DNA of 24,316 bases from Trichoplax adhaerens. Its lineage: Eukaryota; Placozoa; Uniplacotomia; Trichoplacea; Trichoplacidae. The position numbers were made by a program, and so were the translations under genes. Shown piece by piece: positions 1-10,932 of this stretch. The stretch covers positions 3,350,872 to 3,375,187 of the forward strand of contig NW_002060950.1 of the NCBI RefSeq assembly GCF_000150275.1, written 5' to 3'. Each line of letters starts with the position of its first letter. Position 1 is the first letter of the stretch. The notes under the pieces were generated by a model that had not been told where the DNA came from, did no database searches, and worked only from the letters and a program-made list of their open reading frames with translations.

Positions 1-1240
1 AAATGTTGTAACAGCATATGAGAAAAGTCGCAGCGGAGACTTATGTTTCCGGTGTCTAAATTGTAATAGGTTGTTTTTGTTGCAACGTTTGGTTGAAACA
101 CATACACAGAGAGTCTAGATCGGGTTCATCACTTAACTTCTTTACGATATAATCCCTATTAGTGAAAATTATAAATAAGATTTAGTCCTATTAGTTCATC
201 AACTGATAAATTAAAATCTGGGCTGTTAAATTAAAGTAATTCTCTAACGTTACACTGTGATATATACCAATCACGAGATTCCAAATTTTAGAAAAATAAG
301 GGCTTTATTGAATCTTATACAAAGATTAACTACACACAGCTCTACTTTAGCCGAATACTACTTCTAAAGACTTCTAGAACGAACTAACAGAATAATCTAA
401 AGTTGCATGCTTTTATACTTTCCGTAGCATTCGCAGCTACAATCCGCATGGCAACCTTTTACCTTATTTTACACATAGTTAAATTATTCTTAGTAACACT
501 ATTCTACTGCGGACCATTATTAATCCAATATGGATACGACTACAGTACTTACGTAGACATTATTCACACCAGCCAAAGTACAATGAATTAACCATATTCT
601 AATATATGATTTACAGTTCTATTTTTACCTATAACCTTATTAGTAACTCAACAGCTTACTGTATATAGTCATCTGTACTCTAGCATAGAGTCTATACCAC
701 TACAGTCTATAGTTATAGCTACCAGATATCTCTTAGGATAAATATCTACCGTACATTATACTAAACATGGCTAACAGTCTACAATCACAATACTAAGTTA
801 CATTACATACACATAATGATCAACCCTGCACTTGGCTTCCAAAATAACATTTCTTACGTCTAGCAGGGAAGACCAAACTTTTTATTCCATGATGAGAAGA
901 ATTCAAAGCAAATAAAATAAGCCGATTAATTTTCTTATACTCTAGTAATAAAATTATTCAACTTAATTATACAGAACTCTATCTTGCTCATTTCTACGAT
1001 ATTCTACTCAAGAATTAGAAATCATGCTTTGTATGTTTATTAACGATAGCCCTTATAAGAAAATTTCTAATCGATATCGTAAATTGTATATTGCAATATT
1101 ACCATTTCAACACGCCAGCAGCATTTCATTAGTACATTTTACAATGTTAATCATCGTTATTAGCCAATTACATTCCTATTTTTCCTAATTGAATGCGATA
1201 ATTGGATAGCAATTGTATAGAAGTTCATGAAATGTTTTAG
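1..1240. other. non-coding stretch left of the first repeat
   Basis: I see no supported gene here. The longest ATG-initiated frame (403-591) encodes a hydrophobic 62-residue peptide with no recognisable motif; it is expected by chance in DNA this AT-rich. Parts of 600-800 are rich in short recurring words such as TCTATA and ACAGT, without a regular period. Confidence 0.6.
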
Positions 1241-1455
1241 TTACTCAGCTGTTGTTTCTTTGCTGTACGATATAGTCTATACTTTTCGTGCACTCTTAGA
1301 ATAAAACTCTTTAAGCTAAACAATCTCCCAGCCACTCATAGTACTTGTGAGCCAGTAATTAGTCTAACTCTCGTTATTCCTCCTCCTTAGTTTGCAAAAG
1401 TCTTTCGGTATCTAGTAAGGTAGTTTAGGGAATGACAAAAAAAAGTTTGTGACAG
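1241..1455 (+). mobile_element. diverged copy of the MITE-like element
   Basis: This segment aligns co-linearly with the better preserved element at 1822-2056. Matching landmarks in order are a TTACTCAG start (TCACTCAG in the 21.7-kb copy), a TATACTTTTCG word, AATAAAACTC, GTACTTGTGAG, TTAGTCT, CTCCTCCTTAGTTTG and TCTAGTAAGGTAGTTTA. By eye the identity is well below that of the other two copies, so this is an older insertion. The left boundary agrees with the terminal repeat of the inverted copy; the right boundary near TTTGTGACAG is uncertain. It holds no ORF. Confidence 0.5.
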
Positions 1456-1746
1456 TACAGAATTTATTAGGTTAAACATATTATTCTACGTTATCCAGTT
1501 TCTTTACTGCATAGCATTAGAATACTTTTTGTAATATAGGCTATTTCTATACCTAATATGGAATACCCACTTGATAAATCGTCTCCCAATGTTAGCTGAA
1601 AATGGCAGTTTATTCCCTAATGTTATTGCTGAATATTACAGTAACAAACTTAGATAGCATAATCTATCTATATATATGAACAATGTCATTCATATACACA
1701 GCTAGATCTTAGGCTAAACTCTTCTATTATATTCTCACTTAAAACT

Positions 1747-2103
1747 TGTCACAAATAAATGTTGTGATCAACTATACCGTCTACTAGATTACTTATTCGA
1801 TGCTCCACTACAACTGGAAATCTGATGAGTTGATACTTCTCTAGTGTACCACAAGGTACTATACTTTCGACGTATAAATAGAAGTAAAAACTCATAAAAC
1901 TAATCTTACAACAAGCCGCTTATTATACTTGTGAGAAAGTTGTTAGTCTTACTTACAGTATCTCTCCGTAGTTAGTTGGAGTGGCTAAGTAGCTAGTAAG
2001 TTAGTTGATCACTCACATTAGAAGAGAGTAGACAGCAGGATTACTCCTGTGAGTGACAACTAGCTACTGTTCCACAAGAATAGGACTGTTCTAAAAGAGT
2101 AGT
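1747..2103 (+). repeat. older repeat interrupted by the MITE copy
   Basis: Bases 1747-1821 align with 19256-19334, sharing TGTCACAAA, ATGTTG, TAGATTACTTAT, TGCTCCACTA and TGGA-ATCT. After the intervening MITE, 2062-2103 aligns with 19353-19398, where GACTGTTCTAAAAGAGTAGT at 2084 matches GACTGTACTACAAGATTAGT at 19379 in 17 of 20 positions. The two halves therefore look like one repeat split by an insertion. No coding capacity is visible and I cannot place it in a named family. Confidence 0.5.
1822..2056 (+). mobile_element. MITE-like element, copy A
   Basis: About 235 bp that match the reverse complement of 21716-21945, with only about 13 mismatches and one 4-base gap over the core 1831-2016 (about 93% by eye). 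The right end carries a stem-loop: TCACTCAC at 2009-2016 pairs perfectly with GTGAGTGA at 2049-2056, and a second small stem CAGGA/TCCTG sits in the loop. The left terminus is degenerate (CTGATGA where the inverted copy has TCACTCA). The element is too short to encode a transposase and would depend on one supplied in trans. The assignment to a Tc1/mariner-type MITE is inference from the TA flanks of the other copy. Confidence 0.65.
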
Positions 2104-2782
2104 TTATTAGTAGAGTAGCCGTATACTGTTCAGTACACTTAATAATAACGAACTGTCACACTGGACTTTTGCTCGTCCTTTTATAGCCTTCCAGAAAAAT
2201 TATTGTGAAGATATAATTATTTTACCCTTATAAGATTTACATTATTATAATAACACTAGAACATTCTACGACTAAAAGTAAATAAAGTACCTTTGACACC
2301 ATTGGTCTCATACGGACTGCTGCCGTCATCTCACTTCTTATTATCGAGCTATCGAGGCCTTACTAAAGAACTCGTTTCTATACTTTCAAAACGCACAACT
2401 ACAGTAGTAAACTAAAATGACTACCACCAATCTCATCGAACACACTTGCGGTACATAACGTTCTAACTATCTAACTTGTGTTAGATTAAATACTAAACTG
2501 CATAAATCGAAATGTAGCCGTAACCGCTTTCATGCATTACGTTACTTTTTAAGCTCATTATAAAAATAGTTTATTGGTTCAGTTGATATGGTAAAGTTTA
2601 TGATTAAAATGCTAGATTTGATAATTAATCAATTTCCTGTCTTGTTTATTACTTAAGAAAGGCAAATGCATCGGCACCTTCTTAAGTATCGAAAGCTATT
2701 TTTAAGAGGAAGTAATATTGAGATCAAATATTAGTTCGTGGTAGTTGAATAAGAGAGGAATCTAGCATAATTAAAATTGCAT

Positions 2783-3051
2783 ATGAGTAATAAGTTTAAT
2801 AAGTTTACCGATGGAAGAGTTATATTAGGAATGGTTAAGTTGAAAATGCACGGTATACTTTGTTAAAAATAAAGAAGGAACTAGGGCTATTACGCTAAAG
2901 GATGATGAAGAAATTAAAGCCATTAATAAGATGATTTCTATACAAATGGGAACAATTTGCGTAAAATACAGTTCTAATAAAAGGTTTTGTTTTTCAGGCT
3001 GTAATTGATTTTATGTATTATTCGAAGCGAAACGTGCGCTCAAAGTATTAA
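2783..3051 (+). other. weak coding-like patch, possible gene relic
   Basis: An ATG at 2783 opens a 27-codon frame (MSNKFNKFTDGRVILGMVKL and on) ending at a TAA at 2864. A second frame, open over 2844-3008, continues with protein-like, lysine- and acid-rich text (KNKEGTR, KDDEEIKAINK). Near its end, TTCTAATAAAAGGTTTTGTTTTTCAG resembles a branch point, pyrimidine tract and AG acceptor (AG at 2996-2997); splicing from a GT at 2961 would need an unusually short 37-base intron. The change of frame argues for a decayed gene or chance. I do not recognise the product. Confidence 0.15.
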
Positions 3052-3733
3052 AATATTTTAGATTAATAATATTTCAACGGTTATACAAGGCATTCCTTAT
3101 GTTACCTTCCTTGAAGAAATTAAATCGATCATAGTTTATCAATGCGCTTCACTCACTGTAATACCATCTAGCGAATAGAATAAACCTTTACAGTTACCAT
3201 TACAATTCTAAGATAGGAATTAGCGAGATGTAGTCATAATTTTACAATAATTTACTGTCTAATCATTGTTCTATATTTACTTTGCAGTGCTACACGATAA
3301 CTAATATATGGATGGTATCGCTTATTTAATAATAACAAGTACACGTAATAATAACGGCAGTCTAATTTCATTAAAGACTAAATTGCTGTTCGTTGCTCGA
3401 TATATTTAATTTAAATTGAGATTTACCACAAACTAACTTTCGAATAAATTGGCGTAAAGAAAGAGTTGTTAAGTTCAATTCTTTTGACACTCGTTATACA
3501 TAAAATATCAGCGTGGCTGTGATTCGGTAATATGAGTCAATTCGTGACTATTTCTAAGCAAAATGTCAGTTTACGACAATAACTGTAGTACAGCCAGTAT
3601 ATTAAATCATCACGCGTATGGTTTACAGTTCTTTAAAAATTAAAGGAAACTCGAATATATTAATGCGAATTAAGTTATTCATGAATTGTTGCTAAAAATT
3701 TTATTCATTTCATTTCCATGGAAGTTGGACACT

Positions 3734-3773
3734 GTGTACACTAAAAACCCTCATATACGTCTCTAGTGTACAC
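3734..3773. repeat. 10-bp inverted repeat with 20-base loop
   Basis: GTGTACACTA at 3734-3743 pairs perfectly with TAGTGTACAC at 3764-3773. The right arm includes TCTCTAGTGTA, a word also found near the left end of the MITE copies (1839 onward), so this could be a fragment of a related element. That link rests on 11 bases only. Confidence 0.5.
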
Positions 3774-5063
3774 TATACAGTAATGGTTGAACTCTGTACA
3801 AGCAAAGATTTAGCCGTGATGCAAAGTTAATTTCATAACCTAAACACAATAGTGGTGACTCAGTTGAAAATAATGACTTAAAATAACTGAATGAAATTTA
3901 TTCAATGATTTAGGCATTTAATAGCATCAATTTATAAATATTAATAAAGTTGAAAATTGATCATTTTAGCTGATATTTAAATAAAAAGATATCCAACAAA
4001 ATTGTACTAATGATCACCAATTTGATTCTCATAGCGAACAAATATTGGGCAAAATTTAATAACCTAATATAAATAACGTAAAATTCAGTCTCCGCCAGGC
4101 CATGGTATTCATTATTGTAATATTTGCTGATAGTGAAAAGCGGCTATAACAGCAAACAATATTACATCTATGATTTCTATCAACTGTATGTACGTGTTGA
4201 AATGACAATAATATTAGTATCCTGTTTTCTTCCAATTTTATGACTCACAATAGAAAGATTCCCGATTAAATTGATGAAAAATTCACTTCTAAACTTTAAA
4301 CATTCAAGATGTATTGATAAAACTTAAATAAAGTAAAAGCATCAGCATCCTGTTTTTCTTTCTAACTCATAATTTGTAATAACGGATAATTGGGAGCGCA
4401 CAAAGATCAATACAATAAATAATTAAAAATGTCATAATTGGTATCAACTAATTATACCACCGTATATATATTGAGAAAATTGTAGTTTAACTATGTCCTT
4501 TCTAAGATTTTAAAACAGCCTGAAAACATTATGTATTTTAATATACACTATGACGTCTTTTCCAGTAATTAAATTGCGAAGACTACACAAAACTATTATC
4601 ATTTCTAATGACACTAACAATTTATTATGAATAATAAATTAAGTTACTCACAACTGTTAGTTTGCAGTTACTAATTTCGATTCCATTGTCAAAGACTATT
4701 ACAATAACCTAAGAGGTTTTTCATAGAATATGATTTATTCCATTTACGTTCAAAATTAATAATTCTCCTTAATCATCTAGCCAATACAGAACTACCGGTT
4801 GAAAAACAATAATGTCATTTTCTTTCTTTAGCTTTAGGAAGGCATTTTAATAGTTATGTCAATATTCGATGATTCTTTATATAGCACTAGATGAATTTTC
4901 AATAATAGTCTAAATTTAAGTCTCTTAATCATATTTCATAAGTCGAGACGATAGCCATATCTGTTAAGGTTCGGCAAGCACAAGGGTAAAGCTTTGGACG
5001 AGAAAACTATTAACCAACTCAAAATCGACGAGAAAGTCTTCTATTCTTAATGATATTACCATC

Positions 5064-6182
5064 ATGAATACGACATCTTGTAATAGCGGTATTTGCCAAA
5101 ATTTGACTAATGCTACAATTCCTCCAAATCAATCACTTTTTGGCCCAACATTCATCGTCTTCCTTCTTGGCACCACGGTTGGCATCATCCCTAATATAAT
5201 CATTTTTGCCGGTATCTATCGAAAAAGATCGCTACATAAACCTACATATTATTTTATAGCTAATTTAGCGATCTGCGATCTTGTTTTAAGCATAGCAACA
5301 CTCTTCAATGCAGCTTTGAATGTGATAGCCATAAGCGCTAGATTTGAAATTCATACACATAGCATCTTATGTAAATTTTTAACTTCTTTCCCCGTGTACT
5401 GGTCCTACACCGCTTCTATAGAAACACTAATTTTTATCTGCTTTGAGCGTTATATGGCTGTTTTTAAGCCCATGATGAAGTTGACCAACAAAAAATCAAA
5501 GCATTTATGCTTTATTGCATGGATAATTTCTTTAATAATTTCATTTCCAACTATCATTACCACAAGAACCAATAACTTGCGGCCTAGATATTGTGTACCA
5601 TTTGTAGAATATACAGCCTGGACAGGCATCTTCAATATGACGCTATTCATTCTGCAATTTTTTTTGCCAGCTTTAATAATGATTACCGTCTATTCGTTAA
5701 TACTTCATCGATTGTATAAGAAAAATATGGCCAATCAAACTGAATCTGATAGAAGTAAAAAGAAAAAGCGTAGAACTATCTACATGTTGATTATTACTAC
5801 TATTATTTTTTTAGCATTCTCAGCGCCCTGGTCATTAACATTAGCTATCGTAGCTATTACTGGTAAACTACCTTATCAATTAGCGGAATATTCCCAATAT
5901 CCGACATTGCAATTTATAATTACATTGCGAAGGTTAATGTTGCCTTTTACTTCGTTATATAATCCTTTCGTGTACTGCATATTTCAGAAACAAATTAGGC
6001 AACTACTTTTCCCTTGTACTTGTTGCAATATTAAAAAGAAACTTAGTGTAAATGTAGAGCCAACTTCACAATCTAGAACGGATCTTAAATCCCACGAGAT
6101 CTCTAAAGGAGCAGCTCTATGTTCTACGCAATATTCACAGTCATACCAAGTTGGAGCAGCTAAAAATTATTTGGCAACCTAA
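5064..6182 (+). CDS. class A (rhodopsin-like) GPCR, single exon, complete
   Basis: A 372-residue plasma-membrane receptor that should signal through heterotrimeric G proteins; the ligand is unknown. The extracellular N-terminus has four N-glycosylation sequons (N2, N13, N16, N22). Helices lie near 28-51, 61-85, 101-133, 148-167, 187-216, 237-263 and 283-308. Key residues are N44 (1.50), D72 (2.50), S118 (3.39), E128-R129-Y130 with R as 3.50, W153 (4.50), P202 and Y210 (5.50, 5.58), P255 (6.50) and N300-P301-F-V-Y304. C103 and C177 form the expected TM3-loop 2 disulfide. The C-terminal tail has PCTCC at 317-321, likely palmitoylated. Oddities are PN instead of GN in TM1, Ser253 at 6.48 instead of Trp, and Lys235 at 6.30. 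The ATG has A at -3, and no other in-frame ATG follows the upstream stop at 4965. It is a paralogue of the gene at 13360. No canonical AATAAA lies nearby; ATTAAA at 6442 and AATAAA at 6629 are candidates. Confidence 0.95.
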   Translation: MNTTSCNSGICQNLTNATIPPNQSLFGPTFIVFLLGTTVGIIPNIIIFAGIYRKRSLHKPTYYFIANLAICDLVLSIATLFNAALNVIAISARFEIHTHSILCKFLTSFPVYWSYTASIETLIFICFERYMAVFKPMMKLTNKKSKHLCFIAWIISLIISFPTIITTRTNNLRPRYCVPFVEYTAWTGIFNMTLFILQFFLPALIMITVYSLILHRLYKKNMANQTESDRSKKKKRRTIYMLIITTIIFLAFSAPWSLTLAIVAITGKLPYQLAEYSQYPTLQFIITLRRLMLPFTSLYNPFVYCIFQKQIRQLLFPCTCCNIKKKLSVNVEPTSQSRTDLKSHEISKGAALCSTQYSQSYQVGAAKNYLAT

Positions 6183-8009
6183 AAGGGTACTTAAAGTTTA
6201 TTGGCATCAAGAAAATGATAGCCCCTCATCTATGGCTGGAGTTAGGTATTGATACTCTCTTGCCGCAGTTTAGTTTACTTGTACATCCTTCGCTGCATTT
6301 TAAGACAAAATTTATCAGATGTGTTACTAGAAAGACAGATAATGATTAATTATAATACAATTTACGATCTTATGTGCACGATCAAGACAATCAAGGAGAT
6401 ATTTTCAATCTCACTGGTAGTGAAGTATTCCTACCAGCTGAATTAAAAGTCAAATATTTATATTTGCCACCAACATGTATTAATTCTCGTAGCATAATGC
6501 GCCAGCGATATTTCTATGGTCCGTTTGTTTCTATAACTACTTATTAAGATCAATACTCCCGGAAAATTTTTTAATTTTTCCTTAAACTTCAAGGCAGAAA
6601 CAATCGAAACATCTCCTTTCGCGTAGGTAATAAATTATCGCACTCTCTTTATTTTAAAAAGCAAGTCGCTTTTCTGTCTTATATTCTATTTGTATTCGCG
6701 ATCAGCAACATTATGTATATATACATAGAATTTAATACAAGTAAACAATATCGGCTGTCGTGTATTCCAAGATCTAAATTTTTACAACTTTGTGCTCTTC
6801 TTTTAAATATGCTCGAACACGTGTATTACTAGAGATTTATTAATTAATCACGATTAAAACACGATCTAACCTTTAATTTCTGTTATAAATTAGGTATCTG
6901 ACCAATTCTTTTAGTGATCTGTCACCTTTAATAGTATCATCTTAAACTTGCAATAGATTTATCTTCATAAAGCAAAACTAATTCCATAAATAGTGAAATT
7001 TAATAGCTAATAAATTTTAGGATGTAATAGCCTGACAATTGTCAACGAAATTATCAACCTCATAAACTACCCTTATAGCCAATCTAGGTCAAGAAGTTTT
7101 GATACTGGAGGAGTTTTAATTTGCCTGTGATTACTTCATGGTTTATGTGTAATTTTATTTATCCCATGAGCATTTTAGCAGCTTAATGCTTAATGACATC
7201 TAATTTTAAAGCTTTATTTAATAAAGAATTCGATATTGGTAGCCAAGTAAATAAATATAGTGCAACATCCTAGCAACAGGATATCTGTCTACCGAAAGTA
7301 ACGTAGATTCAATAGTCTCAGATGTAAAGTATCAGCTGAGCGTTTTTCTATTTTAGCACTAGTATTTAATGCCCAATATTCAAATATAACTATTCAATAC
7401 CTTTGAAAGCGTAATTTTTTTCTTTTTGCAAAGTGAAAATATTTATATGTCTTCTAGCTGTAATTGTCAACACAGTGGTATTATAGAAAAATAACAATAA
7501 ACAGACTTTTAGTGATAAGTTTAAAAGATACTTTTTTTCATTATCATGCCCATAAGACAGACATCAATTTAATACCAACGCTGGTTTCAATTATCAGGCG
7601 CCGTAAGAAGTTAAGGTTAATAAATGAGATATCATGTTACCAATTAATTGGCTAATTAATCTCACAAATATGGTTGTAAATCGAAAGCGTTCTGGTAAAT
7701 AAACTGTATCTTCCTGCAATAAAACTAAAATAATTTTAAAGTAAAGTTTATCCAATTTCTTGAGTGAATAAGCATATTCCATCATGAAATGATTGAATAG
7801 TTTATCCATTAATTTTAAAATCAAATCCTTACTTATTTAAGCTTGTCAAATTGTATTAAAATTAAATTTTTAGAAGCACTAGACTAAAGTAGATTACAAT
7901 AACGCGATGAATAAGCTTATTATTTAATCCACGCTATAATACAGGCCTAATCAGAAATTTGTAATAAATAGCTGCTTTCGCGTATTAATTATGTAACGAA
8001 ATGTGAAAT

Positions 8010-8560
8010 GTAGAGATCAAGCTACAAAACTTTGAACAAACTTTGATTCTGATTTCGTGGCTCTTTGGTCAACTTGACGAAACTTTGAAACTAAATAAAA
8101 AAATTGGAGAAACAGCCGAGCAAGAATTTATGAAAAATGTGAGAGAGAAAGATCAACAAACTTTCAGATACTTAATTCTAAGTATCGTAAGTGAAAAATA
8201 AAATGACAGGACTAAAACTGTTTACAACCAAACAACCTAACAAAAAGAAGAACGTTTTCACTTAAAAAAGTTTGACCACGAAGACCTTTAAAACTAAACA
8301 TTTACCAACCAATCACTCTTAAAATCGACTTTAGAAAATTACATTGCACAATTTAAGAAAACAAAAATTATTCAAAGTTCAGATACAATTTACTTAATGA
8401 TGACATTATAAAATACTATAAAGCTAACAAACTAACTATAAAATACATCAAGCTTCACTTCTAACATAATTCCTAATCATTAAACATTGAAAAAGTTTAA
8501 AAATTAAACTTTGAACATCAAAATTAACCATAAAAATAAAAATTTAACTGCTTAACAATC
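8010..8560. repeat. A-rich block with recurring AACTTTG words
   Basis: The + strand is strikingly poor in G and rich in A and C relative to the flanks. AACTTTG or its complement CAAAGTT recurs near 8029, 8040, 8083, 8375 and 8507, together with the related words AAACTTTC (8157) and AAAGTTTGAC (8269), with no constant period. It is not a clean tandem array. It may be an old degenerate repeat or a low-complexity region. Confidence 0.35.
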
Positions 8561-8765
8561 AACACGATCGCTACTATTAGCTATCTTATTTACTACTTTC
8601 TCATCTAAAATTTCCTAATATAACTTTTGCTATTTGAACCGCAATTCAGTCCTAAAAATCTGACATTCTAAAAATCATGTAATTACTTATTAAAAATTTT
8701 ATATGGCAGATATAACTACTTTTCTGACGTTAGTATTGACAGTTGATGTTTTAACACGAAGTTGT

Positions 8766-8814
8766 ACGGTAACTATACGATTATGCCATACGTTAGAGTA
8801 ATGTACGTTACCGT
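8766..8814. repeat. 8-bp inverted repeat with 33-base loop
   Basis: ACGGTAAC at 8766-8773 pairs perfectly with GTTACCGT at 8807-8814. The loop contains the related words TACGATTA and TACGTTAG. It could be a hairpin in RNA or a small element; no flanking repeat supports either reading. Confidence 0.4.
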
Positions 8815-9272
8815 CATGTTATAAATTCCCTTTCTCTATAGATAGGGTTTTGCGACTGAGTCCAATTCATTTACAATCTCGATAGACTATCAAACATCCT
8901 TACTTTAAATTAAGCGATTGCTCTTAGATCATTTCTACAGTAATCTTTATAAACCTTGTAAAACAGTAAAGAAGAAAGGATGGTGACATCGCGATTTGGC
9001 AGAGTAAAACTTAAAGATACTATCATTTTCTAGGTAATTTCTATAGTGAAGTAATAATAGCCTCATACTAATAGCTGTAATAGATTCTGCTTTTAGTCCT
9101 TTACTACAATCAGTCTTGAAAAATTAATACAAAAAGTAATTCAATGACATCTTTGTTCTATTTCGTATTCCACTTATTTTTACAGCTTAAGTCACTCTCC
9201 TCATTAGTTAGAAACATACTTATATAACTCTAGACAAATGAATACATTTCTTACAATTGCAGATCTATGAAT

Positions 9273-9293
9273 TTGCTTGACTATGTCAAGCAA
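9273..9293. repeat. tight 9-bp hairpin with 3-base loop
   Basis: TTGCTTGAC (9273-9281), TAT, GTCAAGCAA (9285-9293). This perfect, short-looped stem is one of the strongest local hairpins in the window. It has no run of T after it and no nearby gene, so no role can be assigned. Confidence 0.5.
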
Positions 9294-10670
9294 GTATGTC
9301 ACACTATATCTCTGGCATGATTAGAGCACATATTTAAAATTTACTGTTACTCAAAGCAATAACGAATAAACATTCACCTACTGTCACAAAACAGCTTTGC
9401 AACAAGATAACGCAATATACGATCAATAAGTCAATTTCTTGAACCACGTATCAAGGAACGATATCTGCACTATCACAAACACTTTTGCTCTACTAGCAGA
9501 CTACACAAAGACTTAAACGCCTCGTATTTTACGTTAAACACTAAGTTGGACAATTCTTCTTTATTTCACGATATACTGCATTTATATACTATTCCTCAAT
9601 AGTTCATGAGTCATAGTTAATACAATTAACATTAGAATCATTTACTGAATTAGATATTAATTTTAGCTACTGCTCCCTTAATGCAGACAACAGTATTTAC
9701 GAACATAGACATATAATGACTAATACAGAATAGTCAGATTACGATATGTCCTATCACGGAACATTTCCATGATAATTTACAGTCTACCATAAGTAAATTA
9801 CAATCACAATGATTCGAACTGTAAGTTGATGATTTGCATTCCCTATTATAACTATTAATTTCAGTATGTGTATAAGTGTCACTGTCATAAAAAGTCAGTG
9901 CTATATTAAAATACAGTATATCCAAATTAGAAGTTAACTAAATAAGTATAGTCTAATAGAATTATCCTAACATTGATATTTCTACTGTAATACAGTATAT
10001 AACACTGTAACACCTACGTAATCAATAGATTTCCAGTTATATATTAAGCGAAGGCTAATTTTAAGATTCTTCTTTTATTAAAATAAATTGTAACATTAAT
10101 TGAACCAGTTTTTTATCTATTTGAACATAATAGATAAAGTAGCAGTGTATAAAGAGGTAGATTTAGAATTAAAGATAACTACCTTCCATATTGATCACAG
10201 ATGCAATTTCATTATATTATATGAGAATTTAACAAAACCCAATGACTTTAGATTCTAATTGTGAACATTTCTTACTTATGGATAGATTACTAATTTAATA
10301 ACATTTTAGAGGCCTGTGTGATCACTTACTAAAACAATTTAGATTGCATTAAATGTAAAAACCATTTAGTAGCGATTAAATTAGCAAGATCTCCAAGTGT
10401 GGTAAGTATTGGTGTTATTCGATAGTAAAGATAAGTACTGGAGTTAGCAAAGCTTGGTTTCAAAGGTAGTCGCAAGTGAAAGTTCCTTTATGGTTAATTA
10501 TACATGGCAGAAAATTCTCTCAAGCTTGTATTAATAATTTCAGAATTACCCTATAAATTAACTATAAGTTTCTCTTTACCCATCTAAATTGCATTACAAG
10601 TTGGATTACTTCAAAAGATAAACAAACACGGTCGTTTATCAAACAATTTATTTTATTTATAATCGCTCTA

Positions 10671-10932
10671 GAGTACCAGATCGATATTAATGAAATTGCC
10701 GCCAACAAATACATAAGTACAAAAGATTGAAAGTCAGATTAATGAAATGAGACCATTTCTAAATCATTCTCAGCCCCAAGGAAGACTTTTTCTAAGGTAA
10801 GGTAACAGCCTAATACCAGCAGCTAAACTATTATATATGTCTGGTAATATCGAATTAGCTATTTCAGCAAATAACTATGTAAAATCTGAGCAAATTACTA
10901 ATGATAAATCTATTAATCAATGTTTAATTTGA
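10671..10932 (+). other. weak ORF relic in one frame
   Basis: From 10671 one frame runs for about 87 codons with only two internal stops, where about six are expected at this base composition. Its text is mixed and protein-like (QKIESQINEMRPF, SQPQGRLF, GNIELAISANNYVKSEQ). The second stop sits inside CTAAGGTAAGG near 10792-10802, which resembles a 5' splice site, and a pyrimidine-containing stretch ending in CTCTAG precedes 10671. It could be a decayed exon or chance. I do not recognise a family. Confidence 0.15.

Larger units (their letters stand above)
2136..4964. other. intergenic stretch upstream of the first GPCR
   Basis: I find no confident gene. Two local items are listed separately: a weak coding-like patch (2783-3051) and a stem-loop (3734-3773). 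The rest is AT-rich DNA with stop codons in all frames at the expected density. Any promoter of the downstream receptor would lie in the right part, but I see no distinctive regulatory motif. Confidence 0.6.

Noticed and set aside
403-591. 62-codon hydrophobic ORF
   Set aside because: No motif, no good start context, and this length is expected by chance in DNA of this composition.
1822-2103. copy A as a Helitron end (3' hairpin followed by CTAG)
   Set aside because: CTAG follows the hairpin in copy A only. Copy B has clear terminal inverted repeats and no CTRR end, which fits a cut-and-paste MITE better.
5450-5650. minus-strand ORF inside the first GPCR
   Set aside because: It is antisense to the well supported receptor coding sequence and encodes no recognisable protein.
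6249-6446. 65-codon ORF after the first GPCR
   Set aside because: No family features and no relation to the receptor; probably part of the 3' flank.
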